A DNA stretch of 64,000 nucleotides from Cephalotus follicularis (Eukaryota > Streptophyta > Magnoliopsida > Oxalidales > Cephalotaceae): the NCBI GenBank assembly GCA_001972305.1, contig BDDD01001677.1, positions 1-64,000 of the forward strand. The letters are read 5' to 3'. The notes beneath the pieces are model-generated. The model saw only the letters and a program-made list of their open reading frames with translations. It was not told where the DNA came from and ran no database searches. The position numbers were made by a program, and so were the translations under genes. Of this stretch, positions 11,523-21,656 are shown piece by piece; positions within the stretch are counted from its first letter, which is position 1, and every line of letters starts with the position of its first letter.

Positions 11523-11529
11523 ATTTATA
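11523..11529 (-). promoter_or_regulatory. TATA box of LTR1
   Basis: TATAAAT on the minus strand, in the context GCTATAAATGGAGGCC. The same box is kept in LTR2 (14904-14910), LTR3 (25103-25109) and LTR4 (52557-52563), which supports it as the element promoter. Confidence 0.65.
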
Positions 11530-11633
11530 GCTATCTTTTGATTCTAGCCGTTATGGGAATATTATAGCCGTTGGTGTTGTCTTGTAAGTTGTTGTTGTAA
11601 AGATGGCTTTGAAAAGCTGCTTTAATGAATGTT

Positions 11634-12012
11634 TCAAGCGCGCAAAGCGTTGATGGAGTTTCACAAAGCATCGAAGCTTATGTTACCGTTATGTGCTGGA
11701 TTTGAATTTCTGGCTCAATTCGCTGACACTTTGTTCTGAGCGTAGACTATTTTGCTGAAACCGCTGACGCTTTCATGATGAGCGTCACCGCTTTGAGTCA
11801 ATCAAGGGATTTTACAAGTCTCTGGAATAAAGCTCTGACATGTGCTCCTTAAGCGTTGACGCCTTGGTCTAAACAGCTAACGCTTTCTTGTGACCGTCGG
11901 CGCTTTAAGCAGTTTTGTTCTACCTTTGAAAGGTTCAACCACTGATGCTTTGTCCAACACATTCGTAGGTTTTCCCTTTCGACGCTTATATTGAGACTGT
12001 CAACGCTTTTGT
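11634..12012. repeat. AGCGTCGACGCT-type palindrome cluster upstream of the LTR1 promoter
   Basis: About fourteen degenerate copies of AAAGCGTCGACGCTTT are present, for example GCAAAGCGTTGATGG, AAGCATCGAAGCTT, CGCTGACACTTT, GAGCGTAGAC, TAAGCGTTGACGCC, CCGTCGGCGCTTTAAG and TTTCGACGCTT. On the sense strand they fill the region about 105 to 480 bp upstream of the TATA box. LTR2, LTR3 and LTR4 carry the matching cluster. Confidence 0.88.
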
Positions 12013-12121
12013 CTGATTATGCACTTTCTTGTTTTGTTTTGTTTAAACATTTCTTCACATCAACAAACACATTAGGTGCTTTGTTATCATCCAAACCAGG
12101 ATTGTTAGACAAAACCCAACA

Positions 12122-12686
12122 ATCTCCGCCTTTTTGATGATGACAAAACATTTACAATAAAAGCATCTACAATAAAGATAAGATTATTTGAAGTAATTTA
12201 ACATATATCAAAACATCTCCAAAAATGACAAAACTCCCTCTTAGTTAAGCTCCCCCTTAACTTAACGTCTAATTCTCCCCATAAGACTAAAGAAAAAAAA
12301 TCTCCAAACATAAATATCTCCCCATTTTTGAAAAGTATTTAAAAAACATGAATGCAATTTATCCTATTTATGGCTCCCACTTAACATAACCTATCAAGTT
12401 CTCCTTAACATAAACTTTCTCCCCCTTTTTGTTAGCATAAAAAAGAATATGTTAACAATATTGATACCAAATTGACAATTTAAAAGATACCAATTGTAAG
12501 TGATTCCATTTGAAAGTTAAAATTAATGTCGATGAACGGATTATTATATCAAGTGTAAACAAATTCTAATAATAAAGTTCTTATACCAACTTCATATCAT
12601 TACCTCCCCCTCAACAAAAGCTTTCTCCCCAACATATGTACTTGAACATTTTGATTTTAACTTCAAGTACACCTGCAAAAGAAAGT
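12122..12686 (-). other. 3' non-coding part of copia unit 1, with polypurine tract
   Basis: Between the gag stop and LTR1 there are only 565 bp, with no protease, integrase or reverse transcriptase. The sense strand ends in a purine-rich tract (plus strand ATCTCCGCCTTTTT, 12122-12135) against the LTR. Several other pyrimidine runs on the plus strand (CTCCCCCTT, CTCCCCTTTTT) look like extra or decayed purine tracts. Units 2 and 3 have the same layout, so loss of pol predates the array. Confidence 0.85.
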
Positions 12687-14314
12687 TTATGTTTTTGGTA
12701 CCCAAGTGAATTTGCGTGGTTGTAGGTTAGTTTCAAAGGTTCCTTTGGGAACCCAAATTCTTCTAGTTTTGAAAGGGCCGAATTTCTTTTTAAAAAGGCA
12801 TGAAGTAGAAATATGTCATAGTCCACCACAATAGTTACAAGTGATTTTGGGTTCATTTTTCTTAAGAATGAAATTATTAAAGTGTTTGACATTTTTCATT
12901 TCTTCGTAGCCTACACCGGCTTTGTCAAACACACATATTTGTAATCCTAAAAGATTATCCAATTTATCACTGCTATTTGAAAACTTAGAAAAAAATTTCT
13001 TCAACGCGTCAATTTCAAGTTTCAAATTTTCATTTTCTTCCTTAAAATCATTTGAAAACTTTAAAGAAACGTTTAAAATTTCAATTTCATTTATATAATT
13101 GCTATTCTCATTCTTTAGAGTTTCAATTTCTTTTGACATTGAAGTAACATTTTTCTTGAGAGATTTATTCTTCAAACAAACAATTTCATATTCACAAAAC
13201 AAATTTTCACAAGCATTTTGTAACTCATAAAAAGGCAAATTTATCTCATCTTCTTCCTTCTCCTCAATTGCCATGAAAGCGATATTGGCTACTTCGCCAT
13301 CTCTTTCTTCATCGGAGCTCGATTCATTGCTATCATCCCATGTAGCAATCATATCTTTCTTCTTCTTGGAGTGCTCATTGCTTTTCTTGAATTACTCTTT
13401 CTTTTTAATACTCGGGAAATCGCTTTTGAAATGACCCGACTTTTTGCACTCATAGCAAATTAGTTCCTCTTTCTTTTTATGATTCTTCCTTCTGCGGGTA
13501 CTTCTTGAAACCCTTTTTACCATTTTGACTCTTGAGGAACTTCTTAAATTGAGTTGTGATAAGACGCATATCACTATCTTCATCACTCTCACTTTCTTCC
13601 TTCGAGGCTCTTAAAGCAATAGTCTTCTTCGTTTTGGTCTCCACACACTTTTGATTTTTCATTGTCGTCTCATGTGTCATCAAAGACCCAATGAGATTTT
13701 CGAGAGGAAGAGTCGAGAGGTCCTTTGCTTCCTCAATCGCTGTTACCTTTGGTGTCCAGCTTTTTGGCAAAACACCTTAAAATCTTCCTAACAAGTTCTT
13801 GGTTAGGATAGCTTTTACAAAGATTTTCAAGAGAATTAATAATCATAGTAAAGCGAGTAAACATATCACTAATACATTCATCATCATGCATCAGAAAAAA
13901 TTCATATTCGTGTACAAGCATGCTAATTTTTTATTCCTTAACTTGGTTTGTACCTTCATATGTAATTTGTAACAAGTCCCACATTTCTTTAGTCGAATCA
14001 CATGAAGAAATACGGTTGAATTCATTTGGACTGACGGCACAAAACAAAACATGTTTAGCCTTTGAATTTAATTGAAGCATTCTAAAATCAGTATCATTAA
14101 ATTCATTTTCGGGTTTTATAGTGACTACTCCTTCTACCATTTTCGTGGAAATCCTAGGACCATTAATGATAATATGCCACAATTGATAGTGTAAGGATTG
14201 TAAAAATATGGTCATTCTATTTTTTCAAAAACTATAATTATTTCCATCAAAATAGGGAGGTCCAAATATGGAAGAACCTTCAAGTCCCACATTTAGATTC
14301 TTTTAAGTTGCCAT
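12687..14314 (-). pseudogene. Ty1/copia gag, unit 1
   Basis: This is the only gene of a gag-only copia element. The ATG at 14314 is chosen by comparison with unit 3, and TAA lies at 12689-12687. The protein shows an N-terminal PPYFDGNN segment, the UBN2-type gag core (LNSKAKHVLFCAVSPNEFNR, MWDLLQITYEGTNQVKE), an acidic ESESDEDSD stretch, a zinc knuckle CYECKKSGHFKSDF with its last Cys changed to Phe, a long coiled-coil-like Lys/Glu/Asn-rich region, and a second Cys/His cluster (CNYCGG). It closes with a WVPK motif. There are stops (for example the fourth codon, and just before the zinc knuckle) and frameshifts near 13760, 13480 and 12830. It cannot make a full protein. Confidence 0.92.
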
Positions 14315-14355
14315 GGATCATTATATCTCTAACAATTAAGAATTATGAGATAACT

Positions 14356-14368
14356 CTCTGATACCAAC
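14356..14368 (-). other. Primer-binding site of copia unit 1
   Basis: GTTGGTATCAGAG on the minus strand directly abuts the LTR2 end (GGATTTTCA). Initiator tRNA-Met type. Equivalent sites lie at 24555-24565 (unit 2) and 40463-40472 (unit 3). Confidence 0.9.
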
Positions 14369-15507
14369 TGAAAATCCTATATCACAACCTTAAAGATATG
14401 GGGTTTGCGGAAAAGACAAATTAAACTATGAAAATTAAACAATCATTCAAGAATCAATTAAACAAAATAAGTAAAGAGAGATAGATTTAGAGAGATTGCA
14501 AACGCGGTTTATAGTGGTTCGGCTAACTCTGGCCTACGTCCACTTTTCCCAAGGTCCTCCTTGAGATTCCACTAGACACCTTCTAGTACACTTTGATTTC
14601 GGGTTACGGGTGCAAATCAAAGAAAAACCTTACAAGCAAGGGTTCACTTCCCTATGATAATCCTACTAAGAGTTCACTCCTCTTGATTATCTCACTTAGG
14701 GTTCACTCCCCTATTACAATGAAAGGTTATTTTGTGTTTGATTACTTGATATAACCTCTACAAGGTTTGATATGAAAATGATAAAGTACTTGACACAAGC
14801 TTTGAAGTGGATATGAAAATTGTAGTTTTACACTTGATGCTTCTTCTCTTTTCTTGTTGAAGTAGTTCTTGTTGTCCTCTTTTGATCTTGATTCTTGGCC
14901 TCTATTTATAGGTATCTTTTGATTCTAGCCGTTGTGGAAGTATTATAGTCGTTGGTGTTGTCTTGGAAGTTGTTGTTGTAAAGACGACTTTGAAAAGATG
15001 CTTTAATGATAGTTTGTAGCGAGCAAAGCGTGGACGAAGTTGCACAAAGCGTTGACGTTTATGTTACCATTATGGGCTGGATTTGAATTTCAGGCTCAAT
15101 TCGCTGACGCTTTGTTCTGAGCGTCGAATGTTTTGCTGAGACCATTGACGCTTTCATGATGAGCATTGCCGCTTTTAGTCAATCAAGGGATTTTACAAGT
15201 CTCTGGAATAAAGCTCTGACATGTTCTCCTTAAGCATTGACGCCTTGGTCTAAACCGCTGACGCTTTCTTGTGACCGTCGGCGCTTTAAGCAGTTTTGTT
15301 ATAGCTTTGAAAGGTTCAACCACTGATGCTTTGTCCAACACATTTGTAGGTTTTCCCCTAAGAGCTGACGCTTATATTTAGACCATCGATGCTTTTGTCT
15401 GATTATGCACTTTCTTGTTTTGTTTTGTTTAAACATTTCTTGACATCAACAAACATGTTAGGTGCTTTGTTATCATTAAAACCAGGATTGTTAGACAAAA
15501 GTCAACA
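14369..15507 (-). repeat. LTR2, shared by copia units 1 and 2
   Basis: It is 1139 bp, collinear with LTR1 over its whole length. One side carries the primer-binding site and gag of unit 1; the other carries the purine tract and gag 3' end of unit 2. It therefore acts as 5' LTR of one unit and 3' LTR of the next. TATA box at 14904-14910 (minus); palindrome cluster at about 15010-15400. Confidence 0.92.
15010..15400. repeat. AGCGTCGACGCT-type palindrome cluster in LTR2
   Basis: Same order of motifs as in LTR1 but with many point changes, often at CG (for example CAAAGCGTTGACG against CAAAGCATCGAAG in LTR1). This fits decay of methylated CpG sites. Confidence 0.85.
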
Positions 15508-16070
15508 ATCTCCCCTGTTTTGATGATGACAAAACATTTACCATAAAATCATCTACAATAAAGATAATATTATTAGAAGAAATTTAACATATATCAAAAC
15601 ATCTCCAAAAATGACAAAACTCCCCCTTAGTTAAGTTCCCCCTTAACATAACGTCTAATTCTCTCCATAAGACTAAATAAAAAAAATCTCCAAGCATGAA
15701 TATCACCTCCTTTTTGAAATGTATTTAAAAAACATGAATGCAATTTATCCTATTTATAGCTCCCACTTAACATAAGCTATCAACTTCTCCTTAACATAAA
15801 CTTTCTCCCCCTTTTTGTTAGCATAAAAAAAATATGTTAACAATATTGATACCAAATTGACAATTTAAAAGATACAAATTGTAAGTGATTCCAATTGAAA
15901 GTTAAAATTAATGTCAATGAACGGATTATTATATCAAGTGTAAACAAATTCTAATAATAAAGTTCTTATATCAACTTCATATCATTAACTCCCCCCAACA
16001 AAAGCTTTCACCCCAACATATGTACTTGAACATTTTGATTTTAACTTACAGTACACCTGCAAAACAAAGT
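15508..16070 (-). other. 3' non-coding part of copia unit 2
   Basis: 563 bp collinear with 12122-12686. It has no coding content and includes the purine tract next to LTR2 (plus strand ATCTCCCCTGTTTT). Confidence 0.85.
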
Positions 16071-17100
16071 TTAAGGTTTTGGTACCCAAGCGAATTTGGG
16101 TCCTTGTAGGTTAGTTTCAAAGGTTCCTTTGGGAACCCAAATTCCTCTAGTTTTAACAAGGCCTAATTTCTTTTTAAGAAGGCATGAAGTAGAAATATGT
16201 CCTAGTCTACCACAAAAGTTACAAGTGATTTTGGGTTCATTTTTCTTAACAAAGAAATTATTAAAGTGTTTGACATTTTTCATTTCTTCGTGGCCTAGAC
16301 CGGTTTTATCAAACACACATCTTTGTAATCCTAAAAGATTATCCAATTTATCACTGCTATTTGAAAACTTAGAAAAAGTTTTCTTCAAAGCATCAATTTC
16401 AAATTTCAAATTTTCATTTTCTTCCTTAAATTCATTTGACAATTTTAAAGAAACATTTAAAATTTCAATTTCATTTATATAATTGCTATTCTCAATCTGT
16501 AGAGTTTCAATTTCTTTTGACATTGAAGTAACATTTTTGTTGACAGATTTATTATTCAAACAAACATTTTCATATTCACAAAAAAAATTTCATAAGCATT
16601 TTGAAACTCATAGAAAGAGAAATTTACCTCATCTTCTTTTTCCTCCTCAATTACCATGAAAGCGATATTGGCTACTTCGCCATCACTTTCTTCATCGGAG
16701 CTCAATTCATCGCTATCATCGCATGTAGCAATCATACCTTTCTTCTTCTTGGAGTGCTCATTGGTTTTCTTGAATTGCTCTTTCTTTTGAATACTCGGGT
16801 AATTGGTTTTGAAATTACCGGGCTTTTTGCACTCATAGCAAATTAGTTCCTCTTTCTTTTTATGATTCCTCTTTTTGCGGGTACTTCTTGAAAGCCTTTT
16901 TACCTTTTTGACGCTTGAGGAACTTCTTAAATTGAGTTGTGATAAGAGCCATATCACTATCTTCATCACTCTCACTTTCTTCCTTCGAGGCTCTTAAAGC
17001 AATAGTGTTCTTCTTTTTGGTCTCCATACACTCATGATTTTTCATTGTCGTCTCATGTGTCATCAAAGAACCAAGGAGCTAGTCGAGAGGAAGAGTCGAG
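16071..17100 (-). pseudogene. Ty1/copia gag, unit 2, C-terminal two thirds
   Basis: The stop is at 16073-16071, after WVPKP. It holds the CNFCGRLGHISTSC zinc knuckle (intact CX2CX4HX4C), the coiled-coil-like region (about 16370-16560), and the first knuckle CYECKKPGNFKTNY, where the expected His and last Cys are replaced by Asn and Tyr. The reading is split between two frames. It stops at 17100, where a gag-only gypsy element has entered; the gene resumes at 21481 and again at 24282. About 200 bp present in unit 1 (about 13710-13912) is missing at this insertion. Confidence 0.9.
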
Positions 17101-17260
17101 ATGGTTTTGTGTAAGGGTTATTTACAGTTTTGCCTTTTCCTGTTTTATTTCTTCCCTTCCATGAGTTTTGGCATTGTTTTTGCTTAGAGGAGATGAGAAA
17201 TTCCTCCTTCCTGTCGGGCGATTTGTCCTTGGTGGTTACCCTGAGGGACGGGTCATCACA
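17101..17260 (+). repeat. Truncated 5' LTR (last 160 bp)
   Basis: Matches 21321-21480 base for base apart from about 15 substitutions, ending GGTCATCACA next to a primer-binding site. The first 2.45 kb of this LTR is missing. Confidence 0.92.
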
Positions 17261-17261
17261 G

Positions 17262-17275
17262 TTGGTATCAGAGAG
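17262..17275 (+). other. Primer-binding site
   Basis: TTGGTATCAGAGAG lies one base after the LTR end at 17260; initiator tRNA-Met type. Confidence 0.9.
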
Positions 17276-17419
17276 ACTGGTTTGTGGTTCTAGTGCATGT
17301 TTTTCCTTCTTGTTGTTTGTTGATGCTTTCTGGGGTTTTATATGTTGGGTTTTGCATTTCATGCGTGGCATACATATAGAATGTGTTGTTACGGTGGTTT
17401 CTTGCCTTGTGTGTGAAGG

Positions 17420-18840
17420 ATGATGCGTCGTAGTGGCACTAGAGGTCGTGGCCGGATTGGGGGCAGACCAACTTCCAAGCCAGCTGGGGATCGGGAACCA
17501 CAGAATGTTCAATCGAACGTGTAGACAAATCCTGGAGTTGAGGCCAGGGAAAGCATGCCGGCAGAGGACGAGGATCATGCTGGGCAGTCTGCTGCTCAAG
17601 TACCTCCTCCGGTTGTTGTGGGAAGTCAGTCTGAGCTATTACAGGCTTTTACCATTTGGGATCAAACCGTTGGGGTAGTTAGACCTCAACCTTTGCCACT
17701 TGAGCGTATGCAGCACCTTAGAGCGGTTATTTTTGAAGGATCTCAGAACCCCGCTGATGGAGAGACTTGGTTAAACCGCATGGAGCGGATATTTGAAAGG
17801 ATTGAAATATCCATGGACCAGCAGGTGGGCAATGCATCCTTTTTGTTGGAGCAAGGAGCCTTCGTTGGTGGGAACCTTTGAGTGCTAGGTTTGAGGATCC
17901 CCTGGAGATCGCCTAAACTTTGTTCAAGAAGGAGTTCCGTCAGCATTTTCTTCCTCATACCTATGTCCAGGAGTAGAGGAGGGAATTCTCGCGTTTGTAT
18001 CAGGGTTCTATGTCGGTGGCACAGTATGAGCATAAGTTTTTGGAGTTGTCTCATTTTGCTCCTGCCTTGGTGGCTGAACAGGGGGAGAGAGACCACAGGT
18101 TTTTGAACGGGTTAAGGCCGGAGATACGGCATTCTGTAGCAACAATTGATTGGAATGTTTTTTGTAATCTGGTGGAGTCGGCCATGAGGTTCGAGCTAAG
18201 CATAAATGAGCAGAGGAGCAGGCAGGACCGAGGATAGAAACGGTCTGCTTCGAATCTTGAAGTGGAGGAGAGTCCCTCCAAGGATCAGAGGACGAGGGGA
18301 CCTTCGTCTGCCAGTGGACCAGTTGGTAAGGGGACTTGGGGAGGATCACCCCAACAGCGGACTTAGGCTCCGATCCCTAGTTTTTCTCATGGAACTCCTG
18401 AGATGGATGGTGCAGCAGCCTTTTTGTCACCTTCACGTTGTCAACAGTGTGGTCGACACCATTTTGGTGAGTGTGGAGTGGAGACACGTTCTTGTTACCA
18501 ATGTGGTCAGACCGGGCATTTGAGGAATCAATGTCCCTTGAGGTTGCAGGGTGCAACGGGGACACAAGGATTTGCATCCTCGGATGTATAGTCAACGGCC
18601 AGAGAACCAGCGCAGAGGACCAATCAGTTGGGTCCCACCGGGTAGTGGAGTGGCTGCTCGACAAGCCTCTGGTTCGGGGGCTTGTAGTAGTAGACCACCT
18701 GGAAGACCTATGGCCACTACAAGGGTGTACAATTTGAAGACGGGTACAGGCCTTGCCACTCCTGCTGAGGATGAAGGTAAGTTTGTTTCTTCGGATCATG
18801 TTTTGGTTATTAGTGTTCCACCTGTGTTTTTAATTTTGGG
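17420..18840 (+). pseudogene. Ty3/gypsy gag, broken
   Basis: The start is the ATG at 17420 (MMRRSGTRGRGR), 145 bp after the primer-binding site. The gag core reads in pieces: ENADGETWLNRMERIF-like region near 17750-17800, then YQGSMSVAQYEHKFLELS and DHRFLNGLRPEIRHSV at 17995-18140. Two Cys/His clusters follow: CQQCGRHHFGEC (about 18439) and an intact CYQCGQTGHLRNQC (18493-18534). Breaks include an early stop after QNVQSNV, a frameshift and stops around 17880-17975, stops near 18235, 18361 and 18589, and a shift after the knuckles. The reading fades at about 18840 into a purine tract with no protease or pol, so this copy is gag-only by deletion or by descent. Confidence 0.9.
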
Positions 18841-18852
18841 GACAAAATTCCT

Positions 18853-18865
18853 AAGGTGGGGAGGA
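18853..18865 (+). other. Polypurine tract
   Basis: AAGGTGGGGAGGA lies directly before the LTR start TGTAATACCC. Confidence 0.85.
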
Positions 18866-19874
18866 TGTAATACCCCGTACCTATTTTTAGAGGATTATAT
18901 ATTAAGGCCTTGTTTGGCACATTGAAAGGACTTAAGTGGGAATTGGGGTAAGTTATTTAAACATGTGGACATGATTAGTTTGGATTATTATATGATACAT
19001 GGATTAGCTTCTTGGAGAAGCTTTGTGTTTTCCCAAGGTGATGATGATAGGATAGGAGTTGGCACGTGGGCTGGTAGTGCCTTCTTGGTTAGTTGAGTTC
19101 GGCTTTGAGAGAGAAAAGTGAGAGAGGGCCGATTTCTTCTTCTTCTTCTTTCCCCTTCTTTCGTGAGCATTTGTGTTGCCCTCTTTTGCTTGTGAGCTGT
19201 GAAGGTGAGCTCTCCTCTTTCCTGGTATGTGTTGTATGGTGGCACATTGCGCTAGAGCCAAGGAGGAGGATGATAGCCTGGTTTGGCTGGTTGTGTTTTC
19301 TGTTCATGCATGTGTTATGTCTTCTTCTCGATCTAATATGTGTTAGCTTGTAGAAGAGGAACTTGTTGCTGTGATAGAGCATCTTGGGGTTGGTCGACGG
19401 TAGCTTGAGGCGAATTATGAGTGGGACATTCCCCTCTTTCTTTTACTTGATATTTCGTGTGCCTGTTGTTATCCTCTGGTTGAACGTTTTCTATGGGATT
19501 TGGATCCCTGTTTCCCTTGTTTATGTTGTAATCTTGTTCTTGGCAGAGCTTGAGAGCTCGGATGGTTCTTGGGTTGAATATATGTTGTTCCTCTGACGGA
19601 TGTTGTTTGCGTCAAACGATCTCTTTCTTTATTCTTGGTTCCTCTGATATGTGGGATGCACTGGGATGTGCGGACGGGATGCATGGGTTATGGTCGGTGG
19701 TAAAGGCTATGTCCGAGGATCAACTCTCCTTAGTATTCTCATTTTCTATGATGGGATGCTATGTGGGAACTGCCCCAGGGTTGCAGACTTGGATCTACGG
19801 TGTACTATTGTCTATGATGGTATGCTGAGTGTGAGTGCAGCGGAGTCCTCCGATCCTTCCCATTTGGCCAGGTT

Positions 19875-20090
19875 TAGCGAGCTGTGGCTAGGATAGATAC
19901 TAGCGAATGAGGTCCGGATAGATTCTAGCGGGCAAGGCCTGGATAAGTGGTGTGTGTGTGTGTTTTGTGTGGTATGGCGGCAGACCACGGATATGTGGTG
20001 GACATGTGATGTTCTAGCAAGCTGTGGCTCGGATTGATAATAGCGGACGAGGTCCGGATAGATGTTAGCTGGTTGTGGCCTAGATAGATG
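19875..20090 (+). repeat. Imperfect direct repeats in the LTR
   Basis: Units of the form TAGCGAGCTGTGGCTAGGAT, TAGCGAATGAGGTCCGGATA, TAGCGGGCAAGGCCTGGATA recur at 19875-19945 and again at 20013-20085. They look like degenerate tandem copies of about 25 bp. Confidence 0.75.
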
Positions 20091-20910
20091 TGTGTATTTT
20101 GACTGGTATGGTGGCTGACCACGGGATATTGTGGTGTTGTTCCTCCTTTCTTGTTTATCTTGGGCACAGTTGTTTTACTTGTGATGTTATCTTTTGTTGG
20201 AATCGTCCGCTTATTGATGTTTCACTCTCTTTTCCTTTGGCAGACTCCGAGGTGTGGAGCCTTGTGATATTGCTGAGTTTGTGTTCCTTTTGTTTACCTC
20301 TGACTTGTTCTGTTTTGCCCAGTGGGGCTTGATTATATATTTTTTCCATGTGCGTCCAATGGTTGTGGATGCTCTGGAGAATGCTTGTTCTTGCTCACTA
20401 GTCATTTGCACTAATCCCCTCCCAGTTATTTTGCAGAGGGAGCTGCTGTGGCTGCCAGGGAAGTCTTTTGGGTTGATAAGGTAGTCTACGGGGGATGAGC
20501 AGAGCTACCTACTTCACGGGCTCGTCCTTGCTTGCATTCATGGGGGCATATGGGTTTTATTCTTTTTTGTATGGTCCTCGGCCTGAGGAGCAAAATGATA
20601 TTCTTTTGTATGGGTCCTTGGCTTTGAGCAGGGGATGATATTTTGTGAACAAGATATATATTATTTTTGAAATTATAATATGATGTATTCTTGAGATGAT
20701 TTGTTGTGTTTAATGATGAGATTTCGTGTTTTTACTTGAAACGTTGTGTTACGATCTTCTTCTTGTTTATCGAGAAGGTTACCCGAGGTCGGGCAGGTTG
20801 GGGGATGTCCTCGGGGCGGGGGTCAAACTGTAGGGCTCGTGTCCTGACCTTAGGGTTGTTAAGGCCAGGTTGGTTTATGTTGTGGTCTGGCACTTGTCGT
20901 CGGGCTTTGT

Positions 20911-21095
20911 CCGAGGAGAACATGTTGTCCGAGGAGGCGTCCGAGGAAAATGTGTTTTCTGGGGAGGACATGCCCGTAGAGGCCATGCCTGGGGAGGCCA
21001 TGCCTGGGGAGGCCATGCCCGAGGAGGTGATGCCCGGGGAGGACATGCCCAGGGAGGACATGTCCAAGGTTAGTCGTCCAATGAGGACATGCCCG
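20911..21095 (+). repeat. 15-bp minisatellite (GGGGAGGCCATGCCT theme)
   Basis: About twelve units of GAGGCCATGCCTGGG type occur, most regular at 20970-21065 with a 15-bp period and more degenerate on both sides. Since 15 is a multiple of three it stays open in several frames (giving EEAMPGEAMPGE on the plus strand), which explains the long ORFs on both strands. It sits in the 3' part of an LTR. Confidence 0.9.
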
Positions 21096-21480
21096 AGGAT
21101 GGCTCGTCCGTGGAAGGCATGTCTTAGGATGGAGGTACAGGCTTGGCTGTGATACGTTGTGTTGAATTGGGTGGTGGTGGCATCCCCTGCACGGGACCCC
21201 TGGCAAGAAGTAGTGTTACGTTCTCTGCCCTGGCTCTCTCCCCTGGCATGTTCCTTTAGTGAAACGGTGCGTTTGGGCAGTGGCTGTTGTGTTCCCTTTA
21301 GTTAAACGGTGAGTTTTGGAATGGTTTTGTGTAAGGGTTATTTACAAATTTGCCTTTTCCTGTTTTGTTTCTTCCCTACCATGAGTTTCGGAATTGTTTT
21401 GGCTTAGAGGAGATGGGAAATTCCTCCTTCCTGTCGGGCGATTCGCCCGTGGTGGCTACCCTAAGGGACGGGTTGTCACA

Positions 21481-21656
21481 AACAAGCATGCTAATTTTTG
21501 GTTCCTTAACTTGGTTTGTACCTTCATATGTAATTTGTAACAAGTCCCACATTTCTTTATCCGAATCACATGAAGAAATACAGTTGAATTCATTTGGACC
21601 CATGGCACAAAACAAAACATGTTTAGCCTTTGAATTTAATTGAAGCATTCTATAAT
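21481..21656 (-). pseudogene. Ty1/copia gag, unit 2, middle piece
   Basis: Encodes the UBN2-type segment (LNSKAKHVLFCAMGPNEFNC, MWDLLQITYEGTNQVKE, ISML) and matches 13913-14090 of unit 1. It is bounded on the left by the gag-only gypsy element and on the right by the solo LTR; the last five bases ATAAT (21652-21656) are the target duplication of that LTR. Confidence 0.92.

Larger units (their letters stand above)
10988..12121 (-). repeat. LTR1 (3' LTR of gag-only copia unit 1)
   Basis: On the sense (minus) strand it runs from TGTTGGGTTTTG to GGATTTTCA, 1134 bp. The limits come from comparison with LTR2 and LTR3 and from the purine tract at 12122. It holds a TATA box (11523-11529), upstream of it a palindrome cluster (11634-12012), and downstream the leader segment with CCTTGGGAAAAGTGGGCGTAGG and GAGTTAGCCGAACCACTATA, features shared by all four LTRs and by the solo copia LTR at 54347. 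It is the left end of a three-unit tandem array. Confidence 0.92.
17101..21480 (+). mobile_element. Gag-only Ty3/gypsy element inserted in copia gag 2
   Basis: It consists of a 160-bp remnant of the 5' LTR (17101-17260), primer-binding site, gag, purine tract and a 2.6-kb 3' LTR (18866-21480). Pol is absent. The two LTR ends (17101-17260 and 21321-21480) differ at about 15 of 160 positions by my count, so it is not recent. No target duplication can be seen because the left end was deleted together with about 200 bp of the copia gag. Its LTR shares a block with the 4.2-kb LTR of the element at 40652-52184, so the two belong to related families. Confidence 0.88.
18866..21480 (+). repeat. 3' LTR of the gag-only gypsy element
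   Basis: TGTAATACCC to GGTTGTCACA, 2615 bp. It contains repeats of a CTGTGGCTnGGATnGATA / GAGGTCCGGATAGAT theme (19875-20090) and a 15-bp minisatellite (20911-21095). The segment around 19745-19850 (ATGATGGGATGCTATGTGGG, then TCTATGATGGTATGCTGAG) matches the sense strand of the 4.2-kb LTRs near 42045-42130 and 49405-49495. Many overlapping ORFs here have no domain support. Confidence 0.9.

Noticed and set aside
14356..14368. Possible tRNA genes
   Set aside because: The tRNA-like sequences are only the 11-14 base primer-binding sites of retroelements; no cloverleaf is found around them.
16096..16482. 128-codon plus-strand ORF
   Set aside because: Shadow of the copia gag coiled-coil region on the minus strand; the homologous stretches in units 1 and 3 do not keep it open.
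20706..21152. 148-codon ORF with Met/Pro/Glu/Gly repeats
   Set aside because: It is the translation of a minisatellite whose unit is a multiple of three; other frames and the opposite strand are equally open.
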